A stretch of 44,287 nucleotides of DNA from Dolichospermum planctonicum (GTDB lineage Bacteria; Cyanobacteriota; Cyanobacteriia; Cyanobacteriales; Nostocaceae), in NCBI RefSeq assembly GCF_005402965.1, contig NZ_BJCF01000041.1, positions 1 to 44,287 on the forward strand. The letters are read 5' to 3'. The notes beneath the pieces are model-generated. The model was given only the letters and a program-made list of their open reading frames with translations. It was not told the origin of the DNA and did no database searches. Position numbers and translations under genes: made by a program. This document shows, piece after piece, positions 6,554 through 15,551 of this stretch (position 1 is its first letter; every line of letters starts with the position of its first letter).

Positions 6554-7837
6554 TTAATTTTTCCTAATTGTACTTGTATTTTGAGTGGTTTGTTTACCTA
6601 ATAATTCCACAGCTTTCGCAAATTGAGGATCTGCAAGAGTCCCTAATTTATCCCGTTCACGCAACCATAAATCTTGACGTTGAGCATCAGTCAATTCTAC
6701 CTTCACATCTGGATCAATACCATGTTTATTAATATCTTTTCCACTGGGAGTATGATATTTAGCAATAGTTACAGCCAAACCCGAACCAGATTTTAAAGGC
6801 TGCACAGATTGGACTAAACCCTTACCAAAAGTTTGATTTCCTACTAAAATCGCCCTTTTATTATCTTGTAACGCCCCAGAAAGGATTTCACTAGCACTGG
6901 CTGAACCTTTATCTACTAATACTACCAAGGGCTTATTAGTCAAAGCAGAGCCATTTGCTACTTGTTTATCTTGCGTACCCTGGCGGTCAATAGTAAAAAC
7001 AATAGTGCCTTTATTCATCCACATTTGGGCAATTTCTATACTCGCGTATAGCAAACCTCCGGGATTACTACGTAAGTCTAAAATATATCCAGAAACCTTT
7101 TTAGCTTCTAAGTTTTGAATAGCATCTTTCATTTCCTTACTAGCATTGGCGCTGAATTGATTCAAGCGAATATAGCCAATATTACCTGCTGGAGTTTTCT
7201 TTTCCGAATAGCGCACAGGATGAATCTCAATTCGCGCTCGTTGGATATCGAATTGTTTTTTCTGACCATTACGCAGAATTGTTAGCTTTACCCTGGTTCC
7301 TGCTTTGCCACGAATCAGAGATACTGCATCATTTGTATCCATCCCTTTGGTATTTTTACCATTAATTTCCAGAATAATATCTTTGGCTAAAATACCTGCT
7401 TTAAATGCCGGTGTATCTTCAATAGGAGCAATGACAAGCAGTTGTTTAGTTTTTTCATCTTGACTAATAGTTATACCAATACCTGTAAGTTCTCCAGAGG
7501 TATCAACTTGTAAATTTTTAAATTCTTCCGGGTTCATAAACCGCGTGTAAGGGTCTTCTAGCTTTTTCAGCATTTCCCGGATGGACTTATAAGCCTCCTT
7601 TTCATCAGTATAAGACTTGTTTAAGTATTCCTGACGAACAGCTTGCCAATCTAGCTGATTAAAAGTTCCATCTACGTATCGGTAGTTAATAATCTGCCAA
7701 ACTTCATCTACTAAATCCTTGTGACTGTCTTTAAATGAAGCTTTACCAATGGAGTGAATGCCAAGACTAGTAATAACGATTGTAGAAAGCGTTACTACTG
7801 TAGCACTTAAAACCAGCTTACTCTTTGTAATTACCAT
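6554..7837 (-). CDS. Carboxyl-terminal processing protease (S41, CtpA family), 427 aa
   Basis: The N-terminus has a hydrophobic signal or anchor segment (about 7-30). A PDZ domain spans about 100-200 (GELTGIGI…GD/KDIILEINGK), followed by the S41 protease core. The Ser/Lys dyad is S314 in GSASASEI and K339 in TFGKG, 25 residues apart as in E. coli Prc. Length 427 fits cyanobacterial Ctp proteins, which act in the thylakoid lumen or periplasm; CtpA matures the D1 protein of photosystem II. Cyanobacteria have several paralogues (CtpA, CtpB, CtpC) and I cannot say safely which this is. It is transcribed alone, convergent with the phosphoesterase. Confidence 0.93.
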   Translation of the reverse strand: MVITKSKLVLSATVVTLSTIVITSLGIHSIGKASFKDSHKDLVDEVWQIINYRYVDGTFNQLDWQAVRQEYLNKSYTDEKEAYKSIREMLKKLEDPYTRFMNPEEFKNLQVDTSGELTGIGITISQDEKTKQLLVIAPIEDTPAFKAGILAKDIILEINGKNTKGMDTNDAVSLIRGKAGTRVKLTILRNGQKKQFDIQRARIEIHPVRYSEKKTPAGNIGYIRLNQFSANASKEMKDAIQNLEAKKVSGYILDLRSNPGGLLYASIEIAQMWMNKGTIVFTIDRQGTQDKQVANGSALTNKPLVVLVDKGSASASEILSGALQDNKRAILVGNQTFGKGLVQSVQPLKSGSGLAVTIAKYHTPSGKDINKHGIDPDVKVELTDAQRQDLWLRERDKLGTLADPQFAKAVELLGKQTTQNTSTIRKN

Positions 7838-8201
7838 AATGACAACTGTGTCAAAGAAAAAAAATATATGTCAAGTATGACTAATCTAACACAACGATTG
7901 GTAATTAGTAATTGATAATTGCTAATTAGTCGTTATTTGCGTATATTACTAGACTGATGAGTAATTAACAAGCACAGAAGCTAGGGAATAGCAATTCCCA
8001 ATTCAAGATTTTATGCTACTGAAGGCCTTACAGCCAGAAGACTTGACAATTCTTCATAATTTAGGCAATTGATCTGATGGTTTTAACCCGATACGTCTTG
8101 TTAGCAAAGCATGGCCTTGGCCATTTCTGACTTGAGAAAAATCAGAGTTATTAACTAAAATTGTTTAGTATAATTATCCTTAGATTTACCAAGTATCTAC
8201 C
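7838..8201. other. Intergenic region between divergent genes, 364 bp
   Basis: AT-rich spacer between the protease (minus) and the kinase (plus), presumably holding both promoters. It contains direct and inverted AATTAGTAATTGATAATTG-type repeats around 7900-7930, and a small ATGGCC/GGCCAT hairpin near 8111. No ORF or RNA gene was recognised. Confidence 0.5.
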
Positions 8202-9896
8202 ATGAGTCAATGTCTTAATCCCACCTGTCTTCATCAAAATCCCCAAGGTACTAGCTTTTGTCAAAAATGTGGTGGTAAAATTATTCTAGATGATCGTTAT
8301 CGTCCCATTAAGTTTCTCGGAGAAGGTGGTTTTGGCAGAACATTTCAAGCAATAGATGAAAAAAGATTAAATACTCCCTGCGTTATCAAACAATTCTTAC
8401 CCCAACAAGCTGGAAGTGCGGCTTTACAAAAAGCCACCGAATTATTTCAACAAGAAGCCAAAAGACTCCAAGAATTAGGAAAACATCCGCAAATACCAGA
8501 TTTAGAAGCCTTCTTTCCCCAAGATGGTAGACTTTATTTAGTCCAAGATTTTATTGATGGTCAAAACCTATTAGAAGAGTTTCAAAATCAAGGTAAATTA
8601 AAAGAACCACAAATCAGAATTATCCTCACAGAATTATTGCCAGTTTTGCAATTTATCCATGACAATCAAGTTATTCATCGAGATATAAAACCCGAAAATA
8701 TTATTAGAAGTAAAACCGGTCAATTATTTCTAATTGATTTTGGCGTTTCCAAAGAAACAAGTGGAACTATTTTAACTAGAGTGGGGACTACAGTAGGTAC
8801 TCCTGGATACGCGCCACCAGAACAGTTTCGGGGTATGGTTTATCATAGTAGTGATCTCTATAGTTTAGCTGTTACCTGTGTCAGATTATTGACGGGACAT
8901 TTTCAAGAAGCTGATGGTGCAGATAAATTATTTGATACTAGAAAAATGCAATGGCAATGGCAAAAGTATGTTTCTTTAAGTCAGGAATTAACAACGGTAT
9001 TAGAAATCATGTTACAGGATATTCCTGTTAAACGTTATCAATCAGCCACAGAAGTTTTAGCCGCATTAGCAAATAAAAAAACAGGAGTTATTCCCACAGC
9101 CACAAACCCACCCAAACCACCAGCAAATATTAACGTAAATATCAATCCCCAATCATCATTTACCGAAGATTTAGGAAATGGTGTTAAATTAGAAATGATC
9201 GCCATACCGGGAGGAACTTTCTGGATGGGTTCACCGGCAAATGAGGCAAAAAGACATGATGATGAAGGTCCCCAACATCAAGTTACAGTTCCCAGCTTTT
9301 TTATGGGCAAATATCCCTTGACACAGGCACAATATCAAGCTATTATGGGGCATAATCCCTCTTACTTCAAAGGCAATAACCGCCCAGTTGAAACTGTCAG
9401 TTGGGATGATGCGGTTACATTCTGTCGAAAGTTAAGCCAAAGGACAGGAAAAAACTACAGATTGCCCAGTGAAGCAGAATGGGAATATGCTTGTAGAGCC
9501 GGGACAAAAACGCCATTCTCTTTTGGTGACAACATCACCACGGATTTAGTAAACTACAATGGTAATTATCCCTATAAGTCCGCACCTAAAGGTAAATATC
9601 GCCAACAAACTACAGATGTAGGAACTTTTCCCCCTAACGCTTTTGGCTTGTACGATATGCACGGGAATGTGTGGGAGTGGTGTGAAGATGACTGGCATGA
9701 AAATTATATAAACGCACCTATAAATGGTAGTGCTTGGAAAAATCAAAGCGGTAGTAATATAAAGTTACTTCGCGGCGGTTCTTGGTATTACTTTGCCAGG
9801 TACTGTCGGTCTGCGCTTCGCCTTAAGGATTCGCGCGGCCTTTCTTATCGCCTCTACGGTTTTCGACTTGCGGTTTCTCTACTTGCTACTGAGTAG
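8202..9896 (+). CDS. Ser/Thr protein kinase fused to FGE-like (SUMF1) domain, 564 aa
   Basis: Residues 4-23 hold a zinc ribbon (C4, C9, C20, C23). The kinase spans about 33-290: G-loop GEGGFG (40-45), catalytic K63, HRD (159-161) in HRDIKPEN and DFG (179-181). After a Pro/Asn linker, residues 325-564 are a formylglycine-generating-enzyme/C-type-lectin-like domain: [56 protein letters not shown] and GFR. The domain lacks the usual two active-site cysteines of true FGE, so it is probably a ligand-binding fold. The last ~40 codons have an invariant scaffold with variable positions between and look like a DGR target. Probably a cytoplasmic signalling protein. Confidence 0.93.
   Translation: MSQCLNPTCLHQNPQGTSFCQKCGGKIILDDRYRPIKFLGEGGFGRTFQAIDEKRLNTPCVIKQFLPQQAGSAALQKATELFQQEAKRLQELGKHPQIPDLEAFFPQDGRLYLVQDFIDGQNLLEEFQNQGKLKEPQIRIILTELLPVLQFIHDNQVIHRDIKPENIIRSKTGQLFLIDFGVSKETSGTILTRVGTTVGTPGYAPPEQFRGMVYHSSDLYSLAVTCVRLLTGHFQEADGADKLFDTRKMQWQWQKYVSLSQELTTVLEIMLQDIPVKRYQSATEVLAALANKKTGVIPTATNPPKPPANINVNINPQSSFTEDLGNGVKLEMIAIPGGTFWMGSPANEAKRHDDEGPQHQVTVPSFFMGKYPLTQAQYQAIMGHNPSYFKGNNRPVETVSWDDAVTFCRKLSQRTGKNYRLPSEAEWEYACRAGTKTPFSFGDNITTDLVNYNGNYPYKSAPKGKYRQQTTDVGTFPPNAFGLYDMHGNVWEWCEDDWHENYINAPINGSAWKNQSGSNIKLLRGGSWYYFARYCRSALRLKDSRGLSYRLYGFRLAVSLLATE
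9771..9896 (+). repeat. Candidate variable region (VR) of a diversity-generating retroelement
   Basis: The 3' end codes [32 protein letters not shown]. Related FGE-like DGR targets have many Asn (AAY) codons at the positions between the fixed words RGGSW, CRSA, R and GFR. Here these positions carry TAT, TAC, TTT, CTT, GAT, CTC and similar codons, as adenine-directed mutagenesis of AAY would give. GC content rises in this stretch compared with the rest of the gene. No reverse transcriptase and no template repeat are in this window, so a source would act from elsewhere. Confidence 0.55.
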
Positions 9897-9950
9897 CACT
9901 TTATACTATTGCTCTTTTCCCCTCTGCTCTTTTTTTCTTTCTCAACCTCT

Positions 9951-10095
9951 TATCTCAAAATAGAATTAGTAGATAATCGTTTTTGGAATCCTAGAATAGA
10001 ATTAGGTTTGGGTATGGGCTGAACAGGAAAGACAAAAAACAGAAAGATTAATTGCTCAATTAAGATCATTGGGTGTAGAACCTGATTTAGAGTAA
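9951..10095 (+). pseudogene. Remnant of a Uma2-family (DUF820) nuclease-like gene
   Basis: Two fragments in different frames: KIELVDNRFWNPRIELGLGMG then a stop, and, from about 10019, AEQERQKTERLIAQLRSLGVEPDLE then a stop. The second is the typical coiled C-terminus of cyanobacterial Uma2 proteins, and the first resembles the region before it. An internal deletion and frameshift, and the loss of the N-terminal catalytic part, make it non-functional. Confidence 0.6.
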
Positions 10096-10122
10096 TAGGA
10101 ATATTATTAATATTAATATTCT

Positions 10123-10148
10123 GCGGGCAAGATGCCCGCACCACAGGA
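10123..10148. repeat. Dispersed palindromic repeat, copy 2
   Basis: GCGGGCAAGATGCCCGC followed by ACCACAGGA; same family as at 260, 14358, 34619 and 34775. It lies in a 450-bp gap that otherwise holds only the Uma2 remnant and AT-rich DNA. Confidence 0.8.
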
Positions 10149-10345
10149 AACTTTTGGGTATTGTTTTTTATTGGCAAGTTCCTAATTATGAAAATCCTCA
10201 AATCCTGTAAATCTTGATCCTGACAAAGAAATCAAAAATCATTTTTTACCCCTTCCCCCTCAAAAATTATTAACTTTCTTTGCAGTTAGTTTAAAAAAAT
10301 AAGTAATCTAATCTAACAGGGGGACAGAAGTAAAAGTTTGATAAA

Positions 10346-11572
10346 TTAAGGTTCTACCCAACGTCCGTCTGCTTTAATCAGATTAATCAACTCTTCTACC
10401 CCTTGGGTTTCGGGAACTTTTTTAATTTCTTCCCGACCACGATATAGAGAAATGTAACCAGGAGTTTTACCAACATAACCATAGTCAGCGTCTGCCATTT
10501 CTCCAGGTCCATTGACAATACAACCCATCACAGCAATATCTAACCCAGTTAAATGTTTGGTGGCTTCTCTAACTGTATGCAGCACTTCCTCTAAATTAAA
10601 TAAAGTCCGTCCACAAGAAGGACAAGCGACATATTCAACCATTGTTTTCCGCAAACCTAAAGCTTGCAGAATGCTGTAACAAACGGGAATTTCTTTTTCT
10701 GGTGCTTCTGTCAAAGATACACGAATTGTATCACCAATGCCGTCAGCTAGTAATGTGGCAATACCGGCGGTGGATTTAATTCTACCATATTCTCCATCCC
10801 CTGCTTCGGTCACGCCTAGATGGAGAGGATAGTCCATACCCAAATCATCCATACGTTTGGCCATAAGACGATATGCAGCCACCATGACAGGAACTCGTGA
10901 GGCTTTCATGGAGATGACGACATTATGAAAATCCAAAGATTCACAAATGCGGATAAACTCTATGGCAGATTCTACCATGCCTTCTGGTGTGTCCCCATAG
11001 GTAAATAACATTCTTTCCGCTAAAGAACCATGATTTACGCCAATTCGCATGGCTTTACCTTGATCACGCAAGGAAATTACCAGCGGAGCTAAAGTTTCAC
11101 GGATTTTTTCACCAATTTCGTCAAATTCAGCTTTTGTATATTCGGTGCGGCTGGTATTGGGTTTTTCAAATACATACAAGCCTGGATTAATTCGCACTTT
11201 TTCAATATGCTTGGCGACTTCTAAGGCGATTTTCATACCATTGTGATGGACATCAGCCACAATTGGTACATCACGATAAGTTTGAATTAATTTCTGTTTA
11301 ATTTCTGCCAATGCTTTAGCGTGTCCAAGACTGGGGACTGTAACACGGACAATTTCGCAGCCTATTTCATGAAGACGACGAATACCGGCTACAGAACCGT
11401 CAATATCTAGGGTGTCTTCATTGATCATTGACTGTACCACCACTGGGTATCCACCCCCAATGATCACATCCCCCACTTTGACAGCGCGGGTTTTGCGGCG
11501 TTTAATAGTGGTATCAAAGGCTGGTTGACTAGATGTAGTGTTGCTAATTTCCAGAGTTGACAGAGTTTGCAT
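10346..11572 (-). CDS. ispG: 4-hydroxy-3-methylbut-2-enyl diphosphate synthase
   Basis: GcpE/IspG converts MEcPP to HMBPP in the plastid-type (MEP) isoprenoid pathway, using reduced ferredoxin in cyanobacteria. From ATG 11572 ([10 protein letters not shown]) it is 408 residues, the usual cyanobacterial length; the frame is open for 24 more codons upstream, but they lack family similarity. The body starts [25 protein letters not shown]. The [4Fe-4S] ligands are visible as CPSC (C317, C320) and GCIVNGPGE (C351, with E358 the usual fourth ligand). No intact neighbour shares its pathway; the gene is monocistronic in appearance. Confidence 0.97.
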   Translation of the reverse strand: MQTLSTLEISNTTSSQPAFDTTIKRRKTRAVKVGDVIIGGGYPVVVQSMINEDTLDIDGSVAGIRRLHEIGCEIVRVTVPSLGHAKALAEIKQKLIQTYRDVPIVADVHHNGMKIALEVAKHIEKVRINPGLYVFEKPNTSRTEYTKAEFDEIGEKIRETLAPLVISLRDQGKAMRIGVNHGSLAERMLFTYGDTPEGMVESAIEFIRICESLDFHNVVISMKASRVPVMVAAYRLMAKRMDDLGMDYPLHLGVTEAGDGEYGRIKSTAGIATLLADGIGDTIRVSLTEAPEKEIPVCYSILQALGLRKTMVEYVACPSCGRTLFNLEEVLHTVREATKHLTGLDIAVMGCIVNGPGEMADADYGYVGKTPGYISLYRGREEIKKVPETQGVEELINLIKADGRWVEP

Positions 11573-11804
11573 AATCCCAACAGGTAGATTTTCTGTAATT
11601 AAAATATCAGATCGCCAGAGGTTATACTTCTCAGATTGCCACAATTGGTGGTGTTTTAGGTGATAAATTAGAAAAGTATCCGGGAAAATTGAGAATAAAC
11701 AATTGAGAACGACTAATTTTTAATTTTTAATTTTTAATTTTGTGTGATGCGGAAAACGATATGATATAAGGCATCACTTCAGTCATCAAAATAATGAACG
11801 CGCC

Positions 11805-12080
11805 ATGAAAACAGAAACCGTTCGCACGACGTTAACCATTCCCAGAGAACTCCTAGAAGCCACAGATAAAGCGGTTATGGAAGGAAAAGCTAAAAATCGC
11901 AATGATTTTGTCGCCCAGGCTTTACGAAGGGAACTAGCCATACAGAAGCGTTCTGAAATTGATGCCGCATTGGCAGAAATGGCTAATGATCCAGATTATC
12001 AGGCTGAAGTCCTAAAACTAGAGGTAGAATTTGCTACAGCCCAGTGGGAGGCGTTGCAGTTAGGGGAATCTCCAAGATGA
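11805..12080 (+). CDS. Ribbon-helix-helix antitoxin, MazE-like, 91 aa
   Basis: The N-terminus has the RHH/CopG pattern: T-V-R-T-T-L-T-I-P-R-E-L-L-E (strand), then helices with G-K-A-K-N-R-N-D-F-V-A-Q-A-L-R-R-E. The acidic C-terminal half (about 50-91) would wrap the toxin. Its stop overlaps the toxin start in an ATGA at 12077-12080, so translation is coupled. By family knowledge it should repress its own promoter; a short direct/inverted element near 11755-11780 could be the operator, but I cannot define it. Confidence 0.88.
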   Translation: MKTETVRTTLTIPRELLEATDKAVMEGKAKNRNDFVAQALRRELAIQKRSEIDAALAEMANDPDYQAEVLKLEVEFATAQWEALQLGESPR

Positions 12081-12421
12081 GAAGGGGTGAGGTGTATGAT
12101 GCTCGTTTAGAAACGACTGAAGGCTCAGAACAAGGAGGAACTCGTCCAGTGATTATTGTTAGTCGTGATGTGATTAATCTATCCAGCCCAGTAGTTTTAG
12201 CAGTACCCTGTACCACCTATCAAGACGGGAAGCGAGTTTACCCCACTCAAGTTTTAATTTTAGCACCAGATGGCGGTCTCAAGAAGGACTCGATCGCAAT
12301 GGCAGATCAGGTGCGGGTATTATCTAAGACCCGCTTTTTGCGCTTACGAGGTGTACTTTCGGAAGTTGTCATGGCACATCTGGAACAAGCTTTGTTAATT
12401 GCGTTAGATTTACCAGGGTGA
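12077..12421 (+). CDS. MazF/PemK-family endoribonuclease toxin, 114 aa
   Basis: MRRGEVYDARL begins the protein, followed by G-S-E-Q-G-G-T-R-P-V-I-I-V-S-R-D, V-L-A-V-P-C-T-T and D-S-I-A-M-A-D-Q-V-R-V-L, which are the MazF fold signatures. The catalytic Arg/Ser-Thr residues are in TRPVI and the PCTT strand. The start at 12077 is preferred over an upstream in-frame start at 12044 because it overlaps the antitoxin stop by ATGA, has a GGGGA ribosome site, and gives the usual ~115 residues. As a type II toxin it would cut single-stranded RNA unless bound by the RHH partner. Confidence 0.92.
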   Translation: MRRGEVYDARLETTEGSEQGGTRPVIIVSRDVINLSSPVVLAVPCTTYQDGKRVYPTQVLILAPDGGLKKDSIAMADQVRVLSKTRFLRLRGVLSEVVMAHLEQALLIALDLPG

Positions 12422-12867
12422 TGTGTAATTAAAATTACACTTGATCCCTAGGAGACTTTACCGCTAAAAAGGGGATAAAGCGAAAATTTGCGTGGAGAAT
12501 TGCGGATTAATAAGTGCTGTATACGACAAAATCCCCGCTCCACGTATTTCGGGAACTTACTCAACAGGTAGATGAAAGTGAGCGGATTTTGGCTGAATAT
12601 GAAATCATATCCTGATCAAGAAGTGAAAATCTGCGCCAGTTTCCCTACATGATATCGTCAATTTAAAAAAATAAAACTTATACTCAACATTAAAGTAGAT
12701 CTGTTGCACAATTGTTTCTGTGGTATGATAAATAGTTTTAGGTTTTATGTATCTTTGGGTGTTCTTTGCGGTTGTAAATTCAACCATAGCGGTGTAATTA
12801 TAACTTTTATCTAAAATTAAGCAAACCTCCAAGTATAACATAAAATTAATTATTTCAGAGGTCTAGT
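12422..12867. other. Intergenic region after the toxin gene, 446 bp
   Basis: A TGTAATT/AATTACA hairpin (12424-12439) may end the toxin transcript. A 33-codon frame from GTG 12514 to TGA 12615 ends in VFRELTQQVDESERILAEYEI and looks like a gene remnant, but its family is unknown. The rest is AT-rich, with nothing recognised. Confidence 0.45.
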
Positions 12868-13461
12868 ATGTCTGAACCAGTAAAAATATCAAAGAATTTA
12901 ACACAACATTCTCCAGAAAAAGACCGAGAAGAAAAATTGATGAATGAAGTGCTTATATTGATAAAAACTTTAGTTTATAATGAAGAAATCACAATTAAGT
13001 TGCTTATAGATTGTTTATATGATATCGGTGTCACCAATTTAATTAACCAAAAGTTTCAGTTGGGAACTCTCAATAAAACTCTGAAATTTATGACCAAAAT
13101 ATCTAAACCAGCGGTGAAAATATTGGCTTGGAAATGGGTTAAAACTAATTGTCCTCAGTTGATTACTGGATGGTTAAAAAGTAAAGTTGCATTTCCTAAA
13201 GAGGAAGCACTAAAAATAGAGGTGGTGGTAGAAAATGAACCTGAAAATATAGCTGCTAGTTCCCAGATTATAGATCAAAATCAGGTCAAACGTCTGAATT
13301 TTCAGGTAAAATTGCTAATAAGTCTTTTAATAGCTGTGCTGACAATATTTACTGGTAGTTCGATTTGGTTATTAGTTGCATTACAACAATCTCATGTCCA
13401 AACCGTGGAAAAATTACAAAACCAAGTTAAAACTCTAGAATCTAGTCTGAATCAACATTAG
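12868..13461 (+). CDS. Hypothetical protein with one TM segment, 197 aa
   Basis: No family recognised. Residues 1-125 are charged and mostly helical, with L-I-D-C-L-Y-D-I-G-V-T-N-L-I-N-Q-K-F and K-P-A-V-K-I-L-A-W-K-W-V. A single membrane helix (about 148-172: LLISLLIAVLTIFTGSSIWL) is followed by a short coiled coil (V-E-K-L-Q-N-Q-V-K-T-L-E-S-S-L-N). The layout suggests a tail-anchored membrane protein with a cytoplasmic N-domain. A GAGG ribosome site lies before the ATG. It is 90 bases ahead of cobK without evident functional link. Codon use is AT-rich like its neighbours. Confidence 0.75.
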   Translation: MSEPVKISKNLTQHSPEKDREEKLMNEVLILIKTLVYNEEITIKLLIDCLYDIGVTNLINQKFQLGTLNKTLKFMTKISKPAVKILAWKWVKTNCPQLITGWLKSKVAFPKEEALKIEVVVENEPENIAASSQIIDQNQVKRLNFQVKLLISLLIAVLTIFTGSSIWLLVALQQSHVQTVEKLQNQVKTLESSLNQH

Positions 13462-13551
13462 TTATTCAAGGTGAAAAACATCATAGTAGGTGCAAATTTA
13501 TTTTAAGCAGTAAATAGTAAACATCCAAAGTTCAAAGTTAACAAAATTGAT

Positions 13552-14304
13552 ATGTTGCGCGTTTTAATTTTAGGTGGGATTGGTGATGCGGTTGAGTTGG
13601 CTGCTAAGGTAGCAAATATTCACGGTATTGAGGCGATCGCCTCTTTAGCTGGTAGTACCCGTAAACCTAACCTTCCCCTTGGTAATGTGAGGATTGGCGG
13701 TTTTGGTGGTGTAGCGGGATTGACTACTTATCTCCGAGAAATGCACATTGATTTATTAATTGATGCTACTCATCCTTTCGCTGATCAGATTTCTGCAAAT
13801 GCAGCCATAGCCGCAGAGGAAGTGGGTATTCCGCGATTAATGGTAATTCGTCCACCTTGGCAAAAATTAGAGGGTGATAACTGGTTAGAAGTGGAAAATA
13901 ATCTGGCCGCAGCAGCAGCCTTATCAAATCAATCTCAACGAGTATTTTTAACAATTGGTAGACAAGAAATTGCTACTTTTGCAAAGTTAGCAGAAATTTG
14001 GTTTTTAATGCGGATGATTGATCCCCCAGATGCCAATGCCATAGTACCACCTGGTTTGATCATAAGCGATCGCGGTCCTTTTAATTTAGAAAAGGAACAG
14101 GAAATTTTACTCAAATACAATATAGATACTATTGTGAGCAAAAATAGCGGTGGTAGTGCCACATATCCTAAAATTATCGCCGCCCGGAAACTAGGTATAA
14201 AAGTTGTGATGGTAAAACGTCCACCTATACCCCCAGGAGAACAAGTTCCAGATGTAGAAAGTGCTGTAAAATGGCTTTTGAATCTGACGGGGAGAGAAAA
14301 ATAG
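13552..14304 (+). CDS. cobK: Precorrin-6A / cobalt-precorrin-6A reductase
   Basis: CobK/CbiJ reduces (cobalt-)precorrin-6A with NAD(P)H in corrin-ring synthesis for vitamin B12. The N-terminal nucleotide-binding start is MLRVLILGGIGDAVELA. The family blocks DATHPFADQISANA, RPPWQ, F-L-T-I-G-R-Q-E, SDRGPF and V-S-K-N-S-G-G-S-A-T-Y-P-K follow. Length 250 is normal. It contains GCGATCGC-type HIP1 sites (near 13634). The other B12 gene in the window, cbiA, lies 7 kb away, so the pathway genes are scattered, as usual in cyanobacteria. No cobalamin riboswitch is seen in the 90-bp leader. Confidence 0.93.
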   Translation: MLRVLILGGIGDAVELAAKVANIHGIEAIASLAGSTRKPNLPLGNVRIGGFGGVAGLTTYLREMHIDLLIDATHPFADQISANAAIAAEEVGIPRLMVIRPPWQKLEGDNWLEVENNLAAAAALSNQSQRVFLTIGRQEIATFAKLAEIWFLMRMIDPPDANAIVPPGLIISDRGPFNLEKEQEILLKYNIDTIVSKNSGGSATYPKIIAARKLGIKVVMVKRPPIPPGEQVPDVESAVKWLLNLTGREK

Positions 14305-14357
14305 TGGTGTTTGATTACTGAATCAATACTGCATTAATTTTAATTTATCTAATTAAA

Positions 14358-14384
14358 GCGGACAGGATGTCCGCACCACAAGAG
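14358..14384. repeat. Dispersed palindromic repeat, compensated variant
   Basis: GCGGACAGGATGTCCGC then ACCACAAGAG. Relative to the other copies, both arms changed together (GGGC/GCCC to GGAC/GTCC), which keeps the hairpin paired. A nearby partial duplication repeats CCATACCACAAGAGCCAT. Confidence 0.8.
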
Positions 14385-14480
14385 CCATACCACAAGAGCC
14401 ATCTAAGGATTCTACAAACTGCACTTAGTGGTTTTTTCATTTTCAACATAGTTTTTCAACATAGTTAATATATAAAACAA

Positions 14481-15167
14481 ATGCACAAACTTCTCACATT
14501 TAATAATGAAACACTTCTGCGTCAAGCGCTTACCCACCGTTCTTATGTCAATGAGAACCCAGGAGAAGGGGAACACAATGAACGCTTAGAATTTCTTGGT
14601 GATGCCATACTCAATTTTATCAGTGGACAATATCTTTATTGTCGTTATCCCCAAAAAGGAGAGGATGAATTAACTCGTCTGCGTTCTGCATTAGTAGAAG
14701 AAAAACAATTAGCAAAATTCGCCCTTGAAGTAGGTATAGAATTGAGAATGAGATTAGGAAAAGGGACAATTAGAGATGGAGGTTTTCAAAATCCTAACTT
14801 ACTCAGTAGCACCTTTGAAGCAGTAATTGGTGCTTATTATTTAGATCACAATTGTGATGTTGACACAGTTCGCGCTATTGTTGAACCATTATTTGATTCT
14901 GCATCAAAACATATTGTTGAAACTCGCTCAAATGTAGACTCTAAAAACCAATTGCAAGAATGGGTACAAAGGGAAGTCACTTTAAATCCTCCTAAATATG
15001 TAACAGAACATATAGGTGGTCCATCTCACGCCCCAGAATTTATCGCTAAGGTATTAATTGATGGAAAAGAATATGGTGAAGGTAAAGGACGTAGCAAAAA
15101 AGATGCAGAAAAAGCTGCTGCTGAAGACGCACTAGCTAAATTAAAAAAACGAGGTTTACTAACTTAA
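14481..15167 (+). CDS. rnc: Ribonuclease III
   Basis: Double-strand RNA endonuclease for rRNA and mRNA processing. The catalytic signature ERLEFLGDA is at 34-42, and the second metal-binding Glu is E113 in TFEAVIGAYYLD. The dsRNA-binding domain is at about 150-222 (SKNQLQEWVQ…GEGKGRSKKDAEKAAAEDAL). Length 228 is standard. It stands alone; a GC-rich hairpin lies 40 bases after the stop. Cyanobacteria often have two or three RNase III or mini-III genes; this is a full-length type. Confidence 0.96.
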   Translation: MHKLLTFNNETLLRQALTHRSYVNENPGEGEHNERLEFLGDAILNFISGQYLYCRYPQKGEDELTRLRSALVEEKQLAKFALEVGIELRMRLGKGTIRDGGFQNPNLLSSTFEAVIGAYYLDHNCDVDTVRAIVEPLFDSASKHIVETRSNVDSKNQLQEWVQREVTLNPPKYVTEHIGGPSHAPEFIAKVLIDGKEYGEGKGRSKKDAEKAAAEDALAKLKKRGLLT

Positions 15168-15205
15168 TCAATTGGGTATTACTAACGAGGTTCTGATCAT
15201 CTAAA

Positions 15206-15229
15206 AACCCGATCAAGATTGACCGGGTT
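15206..15229 (+). terminator. Hairpin downstream of rnc
   Basis: AACCCG (15206-15211) pairs with CGGGTT (15224-15229), and TCAA/TTGA pairs inside. No T-run follows, so it may be an RNA-end stabiliser rather than a classic terminator. Confidence 0.45.
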
Positions 15230-15551
15230 ATAGTGAATTTGCAGCTTTCAAATGATTAAAGTAAAGTAAGTGAATCTAAGTTACTAAAGGTGGACTAGTG
15301 GGAACACAAACACAGCATCTCTACGTCTTTCCGCTCTGGGATTTGGCCTCGCCACTCACAATTGGCTACTTGCCACTTGATCATCAATAATGCTGTAATT
15401 TGCTGGGCTGATGACAGGGGACACTAGATCATTCGCCCTTTTTGGTTGGTTTCTTATCTGTTTGGTGTCCTATGGATTTAATATATCATTTGATTTTGCT
15501 GGTGGAATCTGTTCTTTACATTTATTAACAAAACACAGGTAAGGAAAGTGC
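15230..15551. other. Intergenic region between convergent genes
   Basis: About 320 bp between rnc and the photolyase-like gene. I see no ORF, tRNA or repeat family in it. The GC-richer part around 15290-15400 does not fold into an obvious RNA by eye. Confidence 0.4.

Noticed and set aside
9950-10201. An 83-codon minus-strand ORF
   Set aside because: It is antisense to the Uma2 remnant and the dispersed palindrome; the plus-strand reading explains the sequence better.
12514-12615. 33-codon plus-strand frame ending VFRELTQQVDESERILAEYEI
   Set aside because: The peptide looks protein-like, so a gene remnant is possible, but there is no ribosome site or recognisable family. It is mentioned only within the intergenic entry.
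12605-12841. A 78-codon minus-strand ORF
   Set aside because: Its composition (aromatic, no domain, TTAAAKNTQ-like repeat wording) looks like translated intergenic repeat DNA; no ribosome site and no link to neighbours.
13462-13551. Cobalamin riboswitch before cobK
   Set aside because: The 90-bp leader is too short and lacks a B12-box-like sequence.
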